Part shown: positions 34,701-42,872 of the stretch, piece by piece
How the letters are laid out: every line of letters begins with the position of its first letter
Position numbering within the stretch: position 1 is the first letter of the stretch
NCBI GenBank assembly: GCA_002716585.1
Contig: PBBL01000047.1
Location: 62,001 to 126,000, forward strand
Direction: 5' to 3'
DNA: 64,000 nucleotides
DNA from: Myxococcales bacterium
GTDB lineage: Bacteria; Myxococcota_A; Bradymonadia; Bradymonadales; GCA-2716585
The notes under the pieces: generated by a model
Databases searched by the model: none
What the model saw: the letters and a program-made list of their open reading frames with translations, nothing else
Told to the model about the DNA's origin: nothing
Program-made: the position numbers and the translations under genes

Positions 34701-37583
34701 ATGAAGTTCTATTGCGACAACTGCAACGCAAAGTACTTGATCGGCGACGACAAGGTCCGAGGCAAGATCCTGAGGATCCGCTGCAAGCGGTGCAGTCACG
34801 TGATCGTCGTGCGTGAGCCCACGCGCCCGGTCGAGGCCGTCGCCGCTTCGGCGCCCGCTGCAGCTGCGCCCGCCGCGGCCGCCGCCCCCGTGGCGCCCGC
34901 TTCGCCCGCCGCGGCGGTGGCGACCCCCAAGCCCGCCGTGGAGTGGTTCTACGCGATGGCGGGGCGGACCTACGGGCCGTTCTCCCTGGAGGCGCTCCAG
35001 GGGATGTTCGCCAACGGTCAGCTCGGCGATGAGGCCTACGTCTGGAACGAGTCCTTCACGAGCTGGGTCCCGGCGATTGAGCGCTCGGAGTTCTCGCAGT
35101 TCTTCGCCAGCGGGATGGTCCGCAAGCCAGCGCGGCCCACCATGGCGCTTCAGGCGATTGACGTCGAGGCGGCGGTCGAGCAGGCGCGCGCGGTCAAGGA
35201 GGCCCGAAAGGATCCCCTCGGGGGACCCAGGACCGCGCTCGGACCTCCCGGGCGAGGCACGGGAGAGCCGACCACCGCGCTCGGACCGCCCGGTGGCCTC
35301 GACAGCAAGCCCATCGTCGACGCGCGTGAGCCGGGCGCGTCGCCGTCTACAGCGCTCCTCGGGGGCGCCGCCAGCTCGCCGGAGCCGCGAGCGGCCCAAC
35401 CCGAGCCAGCCGCCACCTCAGCCGAACCTGCCGCCTCAGCCGCGCCGTCGTCCCTCGCCGACAAGTTCAAGCGGCCCACCGGCCTCAAGGGGACGTCCGG
35501 GTCGCGGCTCAGCTCGATCTCGGCCACCGCCGACGTCTCGACCTCCGACCGCCTGCGCATGTTGCGCGAGCGCCTGTCCGCGCGAGAGTCCGACAAGGCC
35601 CCGCAGCTGTCCCTCAAAGAGCGGCTTCGGCAGCTCCGGCAGAAGTCCCAGGGCGTCGCCGCGGTCCCAAGCCCCGATCGCCCCGAGGAGAAGGCCGCCC
35701 CTTCTCCCGCGGCGCCTGAAGTCGAGGCGGAGCAGGGGGCGTTTGCGGACGAAGCGACCCGCGTACAGTCCACGCCGCCTGAGGTGCTCGACCGCCGCCA
35801 ACCCACGGAGGTGGAGGCGGAGGCGGACCCCGCCGTCGAAGCCCCTGCCGAGGCAGACGCCCCCGACGAGGCCGCCGCGCAGGCTGACGCCTCCGACGAG
35901 GTCGCCGCGCAGGCTGACGACGTCGCGCCCGCGACCGCGGCGAAGCAGGTGTTTGATGACGGGCAGGCCTCGATCGGCGAGGAGGACCCCACGGTCGCTG
36001 GGGTGGACGCCTCCGCGGTGGTCGCGAGCGCCCTCGCGCACCTGCGTGATCTCTCTCCCGCGACGGCGCCTGAGGCTGAGCCTGAGGCAGTCGAGCCCGA
36101 GACAACCGAGTCCGAGACGGCGGAGTCCGAAGCGGAGGCGGTGGACGCCGAGGCCGCTTCGGAGCTTGAGCCTGTCCCTGAGGAGGCAGTCACCGCGGAG
36201 GCGGAGGAGCCCGAGGAGGCCGAGGCGGAGCCGGTGGACGTCGCCGAGGCGTCGGAGGCGGTGGACGAGGCGGAGGAGGTCTCGGCGCCGCTGGTCGCAG
36301 ACGCGTCGCCAGGTGAGCCCGACGAGGCGTCTGAAGTCGAAGAAGCGGTCGAAGCGCCCTCGGAGGTCGCCGCGGCGCCTCAAGCGAGCGAGCCCAGGCC
36401 GTTGCCTGAGCCGCTCATCTCCCCCGAGGCGATGGCCCCACCCGAGGATCCCATCCCCTCGCCGATGCCGCCCGGGGCGACCGAGAAGAAGGGGAACGGG
36501 GGGCTCATCGCCATCGCGATCGTGGTGCTCCTCGTTGTCGTGGTGGGCGCGGGCTACTTCATGTCGACGAACAGCTCCACAGACACGGCGGACGCCCCCA
36601 GCGACCCCAACGCGTCTGCGGTGGCCAACGCCGGGGCCGACGGGGCGCCGGACGAAGCCGCGGCCCAGGGGGACAGCGACCCGGCGGCCGAGCCAGGTGA
36701 GGCGCCCGGCTCGGATGAGCAGCCCGGCGGTGACAGCGCTCCGAAGGACGACGAGGCCGCTGAGATGGATCTCGGCGAGGAGCAGCTCGACCCGGAAGAG
36801 GGTGGAGACGATGAAGTGGCCGAGGAGAACGGCGCCGAGGAGGCGGCGGGTGTGGCGGCGAAGACGGGCGCGAAGACCCCCGCAGAAAGCGACTCGGCGG
36901 CCAAGGCCCCTCCCGCGGCGGCGGATAACAAGGGCGCGGCGACCGACAAGGGCGCGGCGGGGGTGAAGGCCAACGACCCCACCCGGATGCGCATGCCTGA
37001 CATCCGCGGCGCGACGGGGGGCTCCGACGCGTTCGACAAGGGGCTCTCGGCGGCCAGCGCCGCCCGGGCGAACCAGGACGAGAAGGGCACCAAGGGCGGC
37101 ACGAGCGGCATCAAGCTCCGCGAGCCCAAGAACGACACCGGCGCGGTCGCGCGACTCAAGGAGGACGAGAAGCCCTCCGTCTCCGGCTCCGACGACAGCA
37201 CCTTCGCGAACGTCATGCGCTCCGCGCGTCAGGTCGAGAAGGTCGAGAAGGTCGAGCGCGCCGAGCGCACCACCGAGGCTCCAGCGTCGTTGCCCAGCGC
37301 GCTCAGCCGAGATGATCTTCAGAAAGGGTTCAAGAACGTGCGCCGCTCCGCGAGTCAGTGCCTGGAGCGTCACCTCAAGCGCGCGGGCGTGCCACTGGCG
37401 ACCGGCAAGGTGAAGGTTGTTGTCACCATCCAGAACAGTGGTACGGTGAGCAACGTCACGATCGACCAGAGCGTGGCCAACACGGTGTTCGGGACCTGTC
37501 TGCGCTCCCACATGGGCCGGTGGCGGTTTCCGAAGTTCTCCGGCGCCCCGATTCAGGTTTCGCGCAAGTTCGTCCTACAGTGA
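34701..37583 (+). CDS. GltJ/AgmX-like zinc-ribbon, GYF, TM and TonB-like protein
   Basis: The 960-aa protein is ordered as follows: an MJ0042-type zinc ribbon (C5, C8, C28, C31); an Ala/Pro linker; a GYF_2 domain (about 78-135, 'WFYAMAGRTYGPFSLEAL'); a 450-residue Glu/Ala/Pro-rich disordered region; one membrane helix (about 600-621, 'GLIAIAIVVLLVVVVGAGYF'); a periplasmic acidic linker; and a C-terminal AgmX/PglI-type domain with two Cys ('SASQCLERH', 'GTCLRSHMGRWRFP'). This is the order of Myxococcus GltJ (AgmX), whose cytoplasmic domains bind MglA and AglZ and whose periplasmic part is TonB-like. The orthology is inferred from architecture. GAGG is 7 nt before the ATG. Confidence 0.82.
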   Translation: MKFYCDNCNAKYLIGDDKVRGKILRIRCKRCSHVIVVREPTRPVEAVAASAPAAAAPAAAAAPVAPASPAAAVATPKPAVEWFYAMAGRTYGPFSLEALQGMFANGQLGDEAYVWNESFTSWVPAIERSEFSQFFASGMVRKPARPTMALQAIDVEAAVEQARAVKEARKDPLGGPRTALGPPGRGTGEPTTALGPPGGLDSKPIVDAREPGASPSTALLGGAASSPEPRAAQPEPAATSAEPAASAAPSSLADKFKRPTGLKGTSGSRLSSISATADVSTSDRLRMLRERLSARESDKAPQLSLKERLRQLRQKSQGVAAVPSPDRPEEKAAPSPAAPEVEAEQGAFADEATRVQSTPPEVLDRRQPTEVEAEADPAVEAPAEADAPDEAAAQADASDEVAAQADDVAPATAAKQVFDDGQASIGEEDPTVAGVDASAVVASALAHLRDLSPATAPEAEPEAVEPETTESETAESEAEAVDAEAASELEPVPEEAVTAEAEEPEEAEAEPVDVAEASEAVDEAEEVSAPLVADASPGEPDEASEVEEAVEAPSEVAAAPQASEPRPLPEPLISPEAMAPPEDPIPSPMPPGATEKKGNGGLIAIAIVVLLVVVVGAGYFMSTNSSTDTADAPSDPNASAVANAGADGAPDEAAAQGDSDPAAEPGEAPGSDEQPGGDSAPKDDEAAEMDLGEEQLDPEEGGDDEVAEENGAEEAAGVAAKTGAKTPAESDSAAKAPPAAADNKGAATDKGAAGVKANDPTRMRMPDIRGATGGSDAFDKGLSAASAARANQDEKGTKGGTSGIKLREPKNDTGAVARLKEDEKPSVSGSDDSTFANVMRSARQVEKVEKVERAERTTEAPASLPSALSRDDLQKGFKNVRRSASQCLERHLKRAGVPLATGKVKVVVTIQNSGTVSNVTIDQSVANTVFGTCLRSHMGRWRFPKFSGAPIQVSRKFVLQ

Positions 37584-37593
37584 GGCGACCGCG

Positions 37594-38250
37594 ATGATGC
37601 AACTGTCCAAACCCCAGACCCTCATGGCGCAGCTCGCGCTCCTGGCGACCCTCGGCGTCGCGCTCCTGCTCGGGTTCAGCCAGCCTGTGCTGGCCGATCA
37701 CGATCAGATCGTGCGGGTGCGCTTCCTCGGCTGGTCGGCGCGCAACCCCGAGACCTACCTCATCTACACCATCGATGAGGACCGCGGGAACCGCCTGGAG
37801 ATCCACGAGGTCACCAAGCCCACGTCGGTCCTCTCGGTCAGCGCGCCTGAGAGCTCCGCGCGCAACATCCTGGAGACCGAGCAGTTCGCCAACTGGTCGT
37901 TCGACTACGAGTCCTTCAAGAAGACCCAGGGGCTCGACGCCCCGAACGGGTGGCGCTTGAGCGGCCGCGAGGACGGCTCGCTGTTCAACATCCTGCTCTC
38001 CAACGGAAAGACCTCCGTCGTCCTTGGTTCCATCCGCCGCAAGCCCACCGGAGACGCTGGGTTCGCCTCGGCGAAGATCAGCGACGCCTACTGGTCCAGC
38101 GACTCGGCCCAGGTGGTCGTGATCGTCACCCACGTCAAGAAGGGCTCCTGGGGCCTGGACGTCGATGAGGCGTACGGCTTCAAGCTCGGCGGCGGCGGTG
38201 AAGCAGACAAGGGCGACGACAAGGACGCCAAGAGCACGAAGAAGAAGTAA
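37594..38250 (+). CDS. Exported protein of unknown function
   Basis: The 218-aa protein has a signal peptide (cleavage near PVLADHD) and a beta-rich domain with alternating strands ('QIVRVRFLGWSARNPETYLIYTI' region, 'SSDSAQVVVIVTHVKKG'). A Gly/Lys/Asp tail (GGGGEADKGDDKDAKSTKKK) follows. It starts 10 bp after the AgmX-like gene with GAGG 8 nt upstream, so it is almost certainly in the same transcript and may be a periplasmic partner. The family is not recognised. Confidence 0.7.
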   Translation: MMQLSKPQTLMAQLALLATLGVALLLGFSQPVLADHDQIVRVRFLGWSARNPETYLIYTIDEDRGNRLEIHEVTKPTSVLSVSAPESSARNILETEQFANWSFDYESFKKTQGLDAPNGWRLSGREDGSLFNILLSNGKTSVVLGSIRRKPTGDAGFASAKISDAYWSSDSAQVVVIVTHVKKGSWGLDVDEAYGFKLGGGGEADKGDDKDAKSTKKK

Positions 38251-38344
38251 CGCCCCTCCCTCCCCCCGCGCTCCGCTCAAGCCCCCCCATCACCTCTCGA
38301 CACGCTCCACGCGACACAGCGCGCCTCAGGCTGGGTACATCAGG

Positions 38345-38373
38345 CCCCACCCTGGCGGCCAGCCCCGGTGGGG
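38345..38373 (+). terminator. Hairpin terminator after the AgmX-like gene pair
   Basis: CCCCACC (38345-38351) pairs with GGTGGGG (38367-38373), enclosing CTGG/CCAG, about 95 bp after the stop codon at 38250. Confidence 0.55.
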
Positions 38374-38467
38374 TCAACTGTTCCCATGGCTTGGATCCCG
38401 TGCCCATCGAGGCGGACCCGATCTGGTTCAGGATGACAGGTGCTCGCGTGCCTCACCTCGCCGCGAC

Positions 38468-38483
38468 CGCGTTAAATAACGCG
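38468..38483. promoter_or_regulatory. Palindrome CGCGTTA-AA-TAACGCG
   Basis: Perfect 7-bp arms enclose AA in an otherwise GC-rich region. It is about 217 bp upstream of the predicted sigma-54 start point and is an operator candidate. Confidence 0.45.
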
Positions 38484-38572
38484 TCGAGTTCGATGAACAC
38501 GGGGTCGATGTGCTTTTGTGCGGCGCTCGGGCTCCGGTCGGGTGCGGGGATCGCGCCCTGATCGGGCCTCGG

Positions 38573-38595
38573 GGGTGTGACAAAAAGTCACACCC
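38573..38595. promoter_or_regulatory. Palindrome GGGTGTGAC-N5-GTCACACCC
   Basis: Nine-bp perfect arms flank AAAAA. The centre lies about 109 bp before the predicted sigma-54 start, the normal distance for an enhancer-binding-protein site. It resembles a CRP site (TGTGA-N-TCACA) but has 7 instead of 6 central bases. Confidence 0.6.
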
Positions 38596-38642
38596 TGCGC
38601 TGTCTCATGACGGTGGAGAGAGGCTTGAGCCCGATGAGAAGG

Positions 38643-38654
38643 CTGTTGCAACAG
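38643..38654. promoter_or_regulatory. 12-bp palindrome CTGTTGCAACAG
   Basis: This perfect palindrome ends 12 bp before the sigma-54-like promoter. It may be an additional regulator site. Confidence 0.4.
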
Positions 38655-38666
38655 TTTTTGCGGGGC

Positions 38667-38683
38667 TGGACTGGATTTTGCAT
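38667..38683 (+). promoter_or_regulatory. Sigma-54-type promoter candidate
   Basis: TGG-N8-TTTTGCAT: the invariant GG (38668-38669) and GC (38680-38681) are separated by exactly 10 bp, with TTGCA at the -12 box. The intermediate CAC of the -24 box is not matched. No sigma-70 promoter of comparable quality is seen before the gene at 38824. Confidence 0.5.
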
Positions 38684-38823
38684 TAAAGCAGGGTGAGTGT
38701 CTATGAGCCCAGGCTACCGGGTGTGGCCCGGCCCGCTCTCCAGGAGCCCTTTGAGAGCGAGCGCCATCGCGTCAACGTGTGGTGGTCACTGTCGGTTGAC
38801 GTTGTGTACATGGGAGGAGCGTT

Positions 38824-39930
38824 ATGAAGCGGTTGAATCGGTTGATGGTCGCCGGGATCGGCGGTGGGATGGTGCTGTTGATGGGTGGCACCGCGATGGC
38901 CAACATGCAGCTCGGCGTACGCGTCGTTGACTGCGAGACCCAGGCGCCGATGGAAGGTGTCCTGGTGCACGGGTTCATCGGGGCCCAGCTCGACGGCGAT
39001 GAGGAGCTGTACGACTACACCGACGAGAACGGCTACGCCTACCTCGCCGGGCAGAACCAGGACAACGTCCTCTACTGCAGCTACCAGGATCAGAACCACG
39101 CCTGCGCGGTGCGGTTCGAGATGGAAGGCTACCAGACCACCTACATGCGCAAGACCTGGATCAACACCGCCGAGGCGGTCGTGGTCAACGGGACGGCGTA
39201 CGCCAACTACTACCGCCACTACACCGAGGAGGGCGGGCACCCGCTCAACGAGATGACCGTGGAGATCTGCCCGGTCAACAATATCCTCGACTTCGACAAC
39301 GACGGCGTCGAAGACGGCATCGACAACTGCCCCTCGGTCTCCAACCCGGGCGCCATGCAGGCCGACGCCGACGGCGATGGCGTGGGCGACATCTGCGACA
39401 ACTGCCCCAACGTCCCCAACTTCGATCAGCTCGATGGCGACCTGGACGGCGTCGGTGACCTCTGCACCCAGCGCACCCAGACCATCCCCGACACCGATCG
39501 GGACGGCATCTCCAACGACATCGACAACTGCCCCTCGATCCCCAACCCGAACCAGGCGGACTCCGATAACAACGGTATCGGTGACTTCTGTGACTACGGC
39601 GAGGAGATCCCCGAGACCGGCACCCCGGTGAACAACGACACCGACTACGACGGCGTGCCCAACGACATCGACAACTGCCCCTCGATCCCCAACCGTGACC
39701 AGGATCCCTCCGTGTGCGCCGGGCTCCCGAGTGGTGGCGGCTCCGGTGGCTCCGGCTCCGGCGGCGGCACCCCCAACAGCCAAGACGACGGCGCCTCCTC
39801 CGAGGGCGGCGACGAGGGCGGCAGCGAGGTCTCCAGCGGCGGCTGCTCCGTGACGCCGGGCGCCCCCAACTCGGGCCTCGCCGCCACGCTCCTGCTCGGG
39901 CTGGCCCTCCTGATCCGCCGTCGCTCGTGA
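38824..39930 (+). CDS. Secreted thrombospondin type-3-repeat protein with MYXO-CTERM-like tail
   Basis: The 368-aa protein has a signal peptide (ending TAMA) and an N-terminal ~130-residue domain resembling a carboxypeptidase-regulatory or transthyretin-like sandwich ('VRVVDCETQAPMEGVLVHGF'). At least four Ca-binding thrombospondin type-3 motifs follow (DNDGVEDGIDNCP, DADGDGVGDICDNCP, DTDRDGISNDIDNCP, DTDYDGVPNDIDNCP). The tail has a Gly/Ser-rich linker and ends 'GGCSVTPGAPNSGLAATLLL' plus RRRS, a MYXO-CTERM-type surface tag. GGAGGAG precedes the ATG. It is probably a Ca-stabilised surface protein; ligand unknown. Confidence 0.85.
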   Translation: MKRLNRLMVAGIGGGMVLLMGGTAMANMQLGVRVVDCETQAPMEGVLVHGFIGAQLDGDEELYDYTDENGYAYLAGQNQDNVLYCSYQDQNHACAVRFEMEGYQTTYMRKTWINTAEAVVVNGTAYANYYRHYTEEGGHPLNEMTVEICPVNNILDFDNDGVEDGIDNCPSVSNPGAMQADADGDGVGDICDNCPNVPNFDQLDGDLDGVGDLCTQRTQTIPDTDRDGISNDIDNCPSIPNPNQADSDNNGIGDFCDYGEEIPETGTPVNNDTDYDGVPNDIDNCPSIPNRDQDPSVCAGLPSGGGSGGSGSGGGTPNSQDDGASSEGGDEGGSEVSSGGCSVTPGAPNSGLAATLLLGLALLIRRRS

Positions 39931-39953
39931 CACCGCCCCGCGCGTGACGCTCA

Positions 39954-39992
39954 CCTGAGTCGGCCCCATGGGCCTGACCGGGCCGACTCAGG
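39954..39992 (+). terminator. Strong hairpin terminator
   Basis: A perfect 13-bp stem (39954-39966 with 39980-39992, beginning CCTGAGTCGGCCC) has a 13-nt loop, 24 bp after the stop of the thrombospondin-repeat gene. Confidence 0.75.
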
Positions 39993-40096
39993 TCTCTGAT
40001 CCCGGCTCCATCGATGGCGGCTGGGATGAGGGCGGCCAGCCCAAGCGGCTGGCGGCGTCGAGCCATCGACGAAACGCTTGTATGGAGCAGCGATCC

Positions 40097-42736
40097 ATGT
40101 CGAACCCCACCACACGCTGGTTTGTCCTCTTTGTCAGCCTCGGCGCCCTCGCGGCCTGTGGCGGCACCACCACCTTCGGTGAGCCCGAAGATGGCGGCAC
40201 CTCCTCCAACGGGGGGATGACCTCAGGCAGCACCACCGGCGACACCACGCCGGACGTCGGTGACCCCGAGGTGAACCCCAACCTGGGCTTCTCCTGCGAG
40301 ACAGGCGCCGCCGAGCCCTTCCCGGGCTACCCGTTTGACGTCACCGTCTACAACTCGACCGTGCAGCCGATCTTCGACAACCTCGGCTGCGCCGCGTCGG
40401 GCTGCCACGCGCCCGCCAGCGCCGCTGGAGGGCTCGCCCTTCACCCCGAGCCTGAGTTCCGCAGCGAGGAGTTCTTCCAGAACCTCTGCTCGGTCAAGAC
40501 CAAGGTCAACTGGGAAGACGTCGCCTCCTCCTTGATCCTCACCGAGCCCCTTCCGGTCGAGGCGGGCGGCACCGCTCACTCCCCGATCAAGTGGGAGCAG
40601 ACCACCGACCCCAACTACCAGGCGGTGCTCGGCTTCCTGACCCAGGCCAAGCAGTTCCTCGACGCCTCCCAGGGGCAGAACAGCCCCACGCCGGACCCGG
40701 CCAACGGCAACGAGCGCCCGCTGCCCCCGGTCAGCACCAGCCCGTTTGACTTCAACGTCTTTCAGACCACCATCCAGCCGCTCTTTGATGACCCCCAGTT
40801 CGCGTGCAGCAACGCGACCTCCTGTCACGGCGTCCGCACCAACGTCAAGCTGGTGCTGACCCCCAACCCCGCGGCCAACTCCGAGGCGATGAAGCGCAAC
40901 TTCTACGCGGTCACCGACCCGCGCTTCTACGACTTCGGCAGCATCGACCAGTCGCTGCTCCTCTCCAAGCCCAGCGGCGTCAACCACACCGGCGGGATGC
41001 AGTTCAGCGAGGGCGACGCGACCTGGACGGCGCTCCGCGACTGGATCGTCGCCGCCCGCGCCTCGCTGCCTGCGGATCAGCGCAACGAAGGCCAGGATGA
41101 CCCCCGCATCTACGAGCTGCAACGCTTTGAAGATGAGATCATGCCGCTGCTCAACGCCGGCACCCAGTACAACTGCGCCTCGTCGGTCTGCCACGGCAAC
41201 CTGGAGGGTGGCCAGCCCACGGGCGCCGGCCGCCTCTTCCTGTGGGACGCCCCCGCCGACGGCAGCGAGCAGATGCTGGAGAACTACGCCTCGGTCGCCG
41301 CGTTCATCAACCTCGACAACCCGACCCAGTCCACGCTGCTCACCCGCGGTCGTGGCATCGATCACCCGGGCGGGATCCAGTTCGACGACGAGCGCGACCT
41401 CGCCTACCTCACCATTCTCGACTGGATCCTGGAGGCGCGTGGCTACACCCACCTCGACCCGGTCTACTTCTCGCTGCGGGTGCAGGAGATCTTCTCCAAC
41501 CCCGAGGCCCTCGGTGAGGCCAACGACCTCATCACGACCTGCGCCAGCCTCAGCTGCCACGGCAACACCAACACCGGCCTGCCCCCGGGCAACGGCAGCG
41601 ACTTCAGCCTGCTCGCCTTCCCCAACGAGCCCGCGCACTACGCATACAACTTCAACTCGGCCTCCAACTTCGTCAACCGCGCCGATCCGCTCCAGTCCGC
41701 GCTCCTGCTCTACCCATTGAGCACCGAGTTCGGTGGCGTGCCTCACCCGGGCGGCAACAACCTCTCCCCTGAGGGGCCTGGGGCGATCTACTACGAGGCG
41801 CTCACCCGCTGGCTCGAAGGGCTGCGCCCCAACGACGGCTTCCTGCGTGAGTGGGTCGTGCTCGGCCCCATCGAGGCCGCGCCTGGTAACAACGACCTCC
41901 CCTACCTACCCGACGAGGCCAACCTCGTCCTCAACTATGGGCAGACCGCCGATCCCAACTACCCGGCCGCCGAGGCGATCCTCAGCGACGGCGACCGGAT
42001 CCGGCTCGCGGGCTACTTCGGCGGCGACACCGCGAACAAGGTCGCCTACGCCATGACCTACGTCTGGGTCAACGGCGACGTCACCCTCGACCTCGGCATC
42101 GGCAGCGACGACTCCGTCAAGGTCTGGGTCGGCAACATGGACGGCCCCATGGAGCTGGTGCACACCTACGCCGGGGAGCGCGCCGCCGAGCCGGACACCG
42201 ACGTCGTCCCCATTCAGCTGCGCGGCGGCCTCAACCGGATCATGTTCAAGGTGCTCAACCTCGACGGCTCCTGGGCTTTCTTCGCCCGCCTCATCCAGGG
42301 CGGCGTCGGCTACGAGGCCGCGACCATCAAGCTCACCCCCGAGGGCGGCGCCGGGCTCGTCGGCGGCGGCCAGGAGCCTCCCCAGTACGACTACGAGGTC
42401 CTCTTCAACGACACCTTCCGCAACGTGGTCGTCCCTGGCCTGGAGCAGACCGGCTGCGGCAACGCCGCCAACGGCGCCTGCCACCAGACGGGCGCCGGTG
42501 GCTTCACCTTCCTCCCCGGGCAGCGCGACGAGGCAGTGCTCCGTCAGAACTTCGAGAGCATCGCCCGCAACCCCCGGGTGCGCCTCGGCCTCGACAACTA
42601 CGAGGACTCGCGCATCCTCATGGCGCCTCTCAACAACAACCACGCCGATCGCGGCGGGATCTACCGCCAGGGCGCCAACGACCCCGTCTACACCCAGATC
42701 AAGGATTGGATCTACCAGGGCGCCCTCGCCCAGTAA
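40097..42736 (+). CDS. Large lipoprotein with five C-x(4-7)-C-H heme-like motifs and a PA14-like domain
   Basis: The 879-aa protein has a lipoprotein signal (lipobox LAAC). Four similar ~125-residue segments each carry a Cys-x(n)-Cys-His: C98-x4-C103-H104, C237-x5-C243-H244, C360-x4-C365-H366, C482-x4-C487-H488. Each is followed by 'S-L-L' and 'HxGG-x-Q/N-F/L' lines and a Trp-ending helix, as in planctomycete-type cytochrome c modules. After a PA14-like beta-sandwich (about 600-750, 'RIRLAGYFGGDTAN' ... 'GIGSDDSVKVWVG') comes a fifth, C787-x7-C795-H796. C-x4-CH is an accepted minor heme c motif; C-x5/x7-CH is not standard. The role could be multiheme electron transfer or only disulfides. Start ATG 40097. 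Confidence 0.75.
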   Translation: MSNPTTRWFVLFVSLGALAACGGTTTFGEPEDGGTSSNGGMTSGSTTGDTTPDVGDPEVNPNLGFSCETGAAEPFPGYPFDVTVYNSTVQPIFDNLGCAASGCHAPASAAGGLALHPEPEFRSEEFFQNLCSVKTKVNWEDVASSLILTEPLPVEAGGTAHSPIKWEQTTDPNYQAVLGFLTQAKQFLDASQGQNSPTPDPANGNERPLPPVSTSPFDFNVFQTTIQPLFDDPQFACSNATSCHGVRTNVKLVLTPNPAANSEAMKRNFYAVTDPRFYDFGSIDQSLLLSKPSGVNHTGGMQFSEGDATWTALRDWIVAARASLPADQRNEGQDDPRIYELQRFEDEIMPLLNAGTQYNCASSVCHGNLEGGQPTGAGRLFLWDAPADGSEQMLENYASVAAFINLDNPTQSTLLTRGRGIDHPGGIQFDDERDLAYLTILDWILEARGYTHLDPVYFSLRVQEIFSNPEALGEANDLITTCASLSCHGNTNTGLPPGNGSDFSLLAFPNEPAHYAYNFNSASNFVNRADPLQSALLLYPLSTEFGGVPHPGGNNLSPEGPGAIYYEALTRWLEGLRPNDGFLREWVVLGPIEAAPGNNDLPYLPDEANLVLNYGQTADPNYPAAEAILSDGDRIRLAGYFGGDTANKVAYAMTYVWVNGDVTLDLGIGSDDSVKVWVGNMDGPMELVHTYAGERAAEPDTDVVPIQLRGGLNRIMFKVLNLDGSWAFFARLIQGGVGYEAATIKLTPEGGAGLVGGGQEPPQYDYEVLFNDTFRNVVVPGLEQTGCGNAANGACHQTGAGGFTFLPGQRDEAVLRQNFESIARNPRVRLGLDNYEDSRILMAPLNNNHADRGGIYRQGANDPVYTQIKDWIYQGALAQ

Positions 42737-42783
42737 TCCCTCCGCGCCTCACCTCGACCCCCCACTTCGCCACACACCTGACC

Positions 42784-42809
42784 CCGCCAACGGCGCCTGC
42801 CGTTGGCGG
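42784..42809 (+). terminator. Rho-independent terminator
   Basis: A 10-bp perfect stem CCGCCAACGG / CCGTTGGCGG with a 6-nt loop is followed by CGGGTTGATTTTT. The T-rich tail overlaps the -35 box of the next promoter. Confidence 0.8.
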
Positions 42810-42813
42810 CGGG

Positions 42814-42841
42814 TTGATTTTTGGCCTCGCCTGGTTAATGT
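42814..42841 (+). promoter_or_regulatory. Promoter of the Asp-rich lipoprotein gene
   Basis: TTGATT, a 16-bp spacer and TAATGT lie 32 bp upstream of the ATG at 42873. Confidence 0.5.
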
Positions 42842-42872
42842 AGGGGCCGTTTTCAACATATGGAGTAGGGCG

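Larger units (their letters stand above)
38251..38823. other. Intergenic regulatory region with palindromes
   Basis: The stretch is 573 bp with no gene-like frame. It holds a terminator-like hairpin near its start, three palindromes (38468-38483, 38573-38595, 38643-38654) and a sigma-54-like promoter at 38667-38683, all upstream of the MYXO-CTERM protein gene at 38824. Confidence 0.7.

Noticed and set aside
35750-36480. A tandem DNA repeat or CRISPR-like array in the Glu/Ala-rich region
   Set aside because: The repetition is only biased codon use for a low-complexity linker; units are irregular and in frame with the protein.
36554-37216. Ser/Ala-rich minus-strand frame opposite the GltJ-like gene
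   Set aside because: It is a mirror of the Glu/Asp/Ala low-complexity linker, with no independent support.
38573-38595. A CRP (cAMP receptor protein) binding site
   Set aside because: The TGTGA/TCACA halves are separated by 7 rather than 6 bases; kept only as a generic palindrome.
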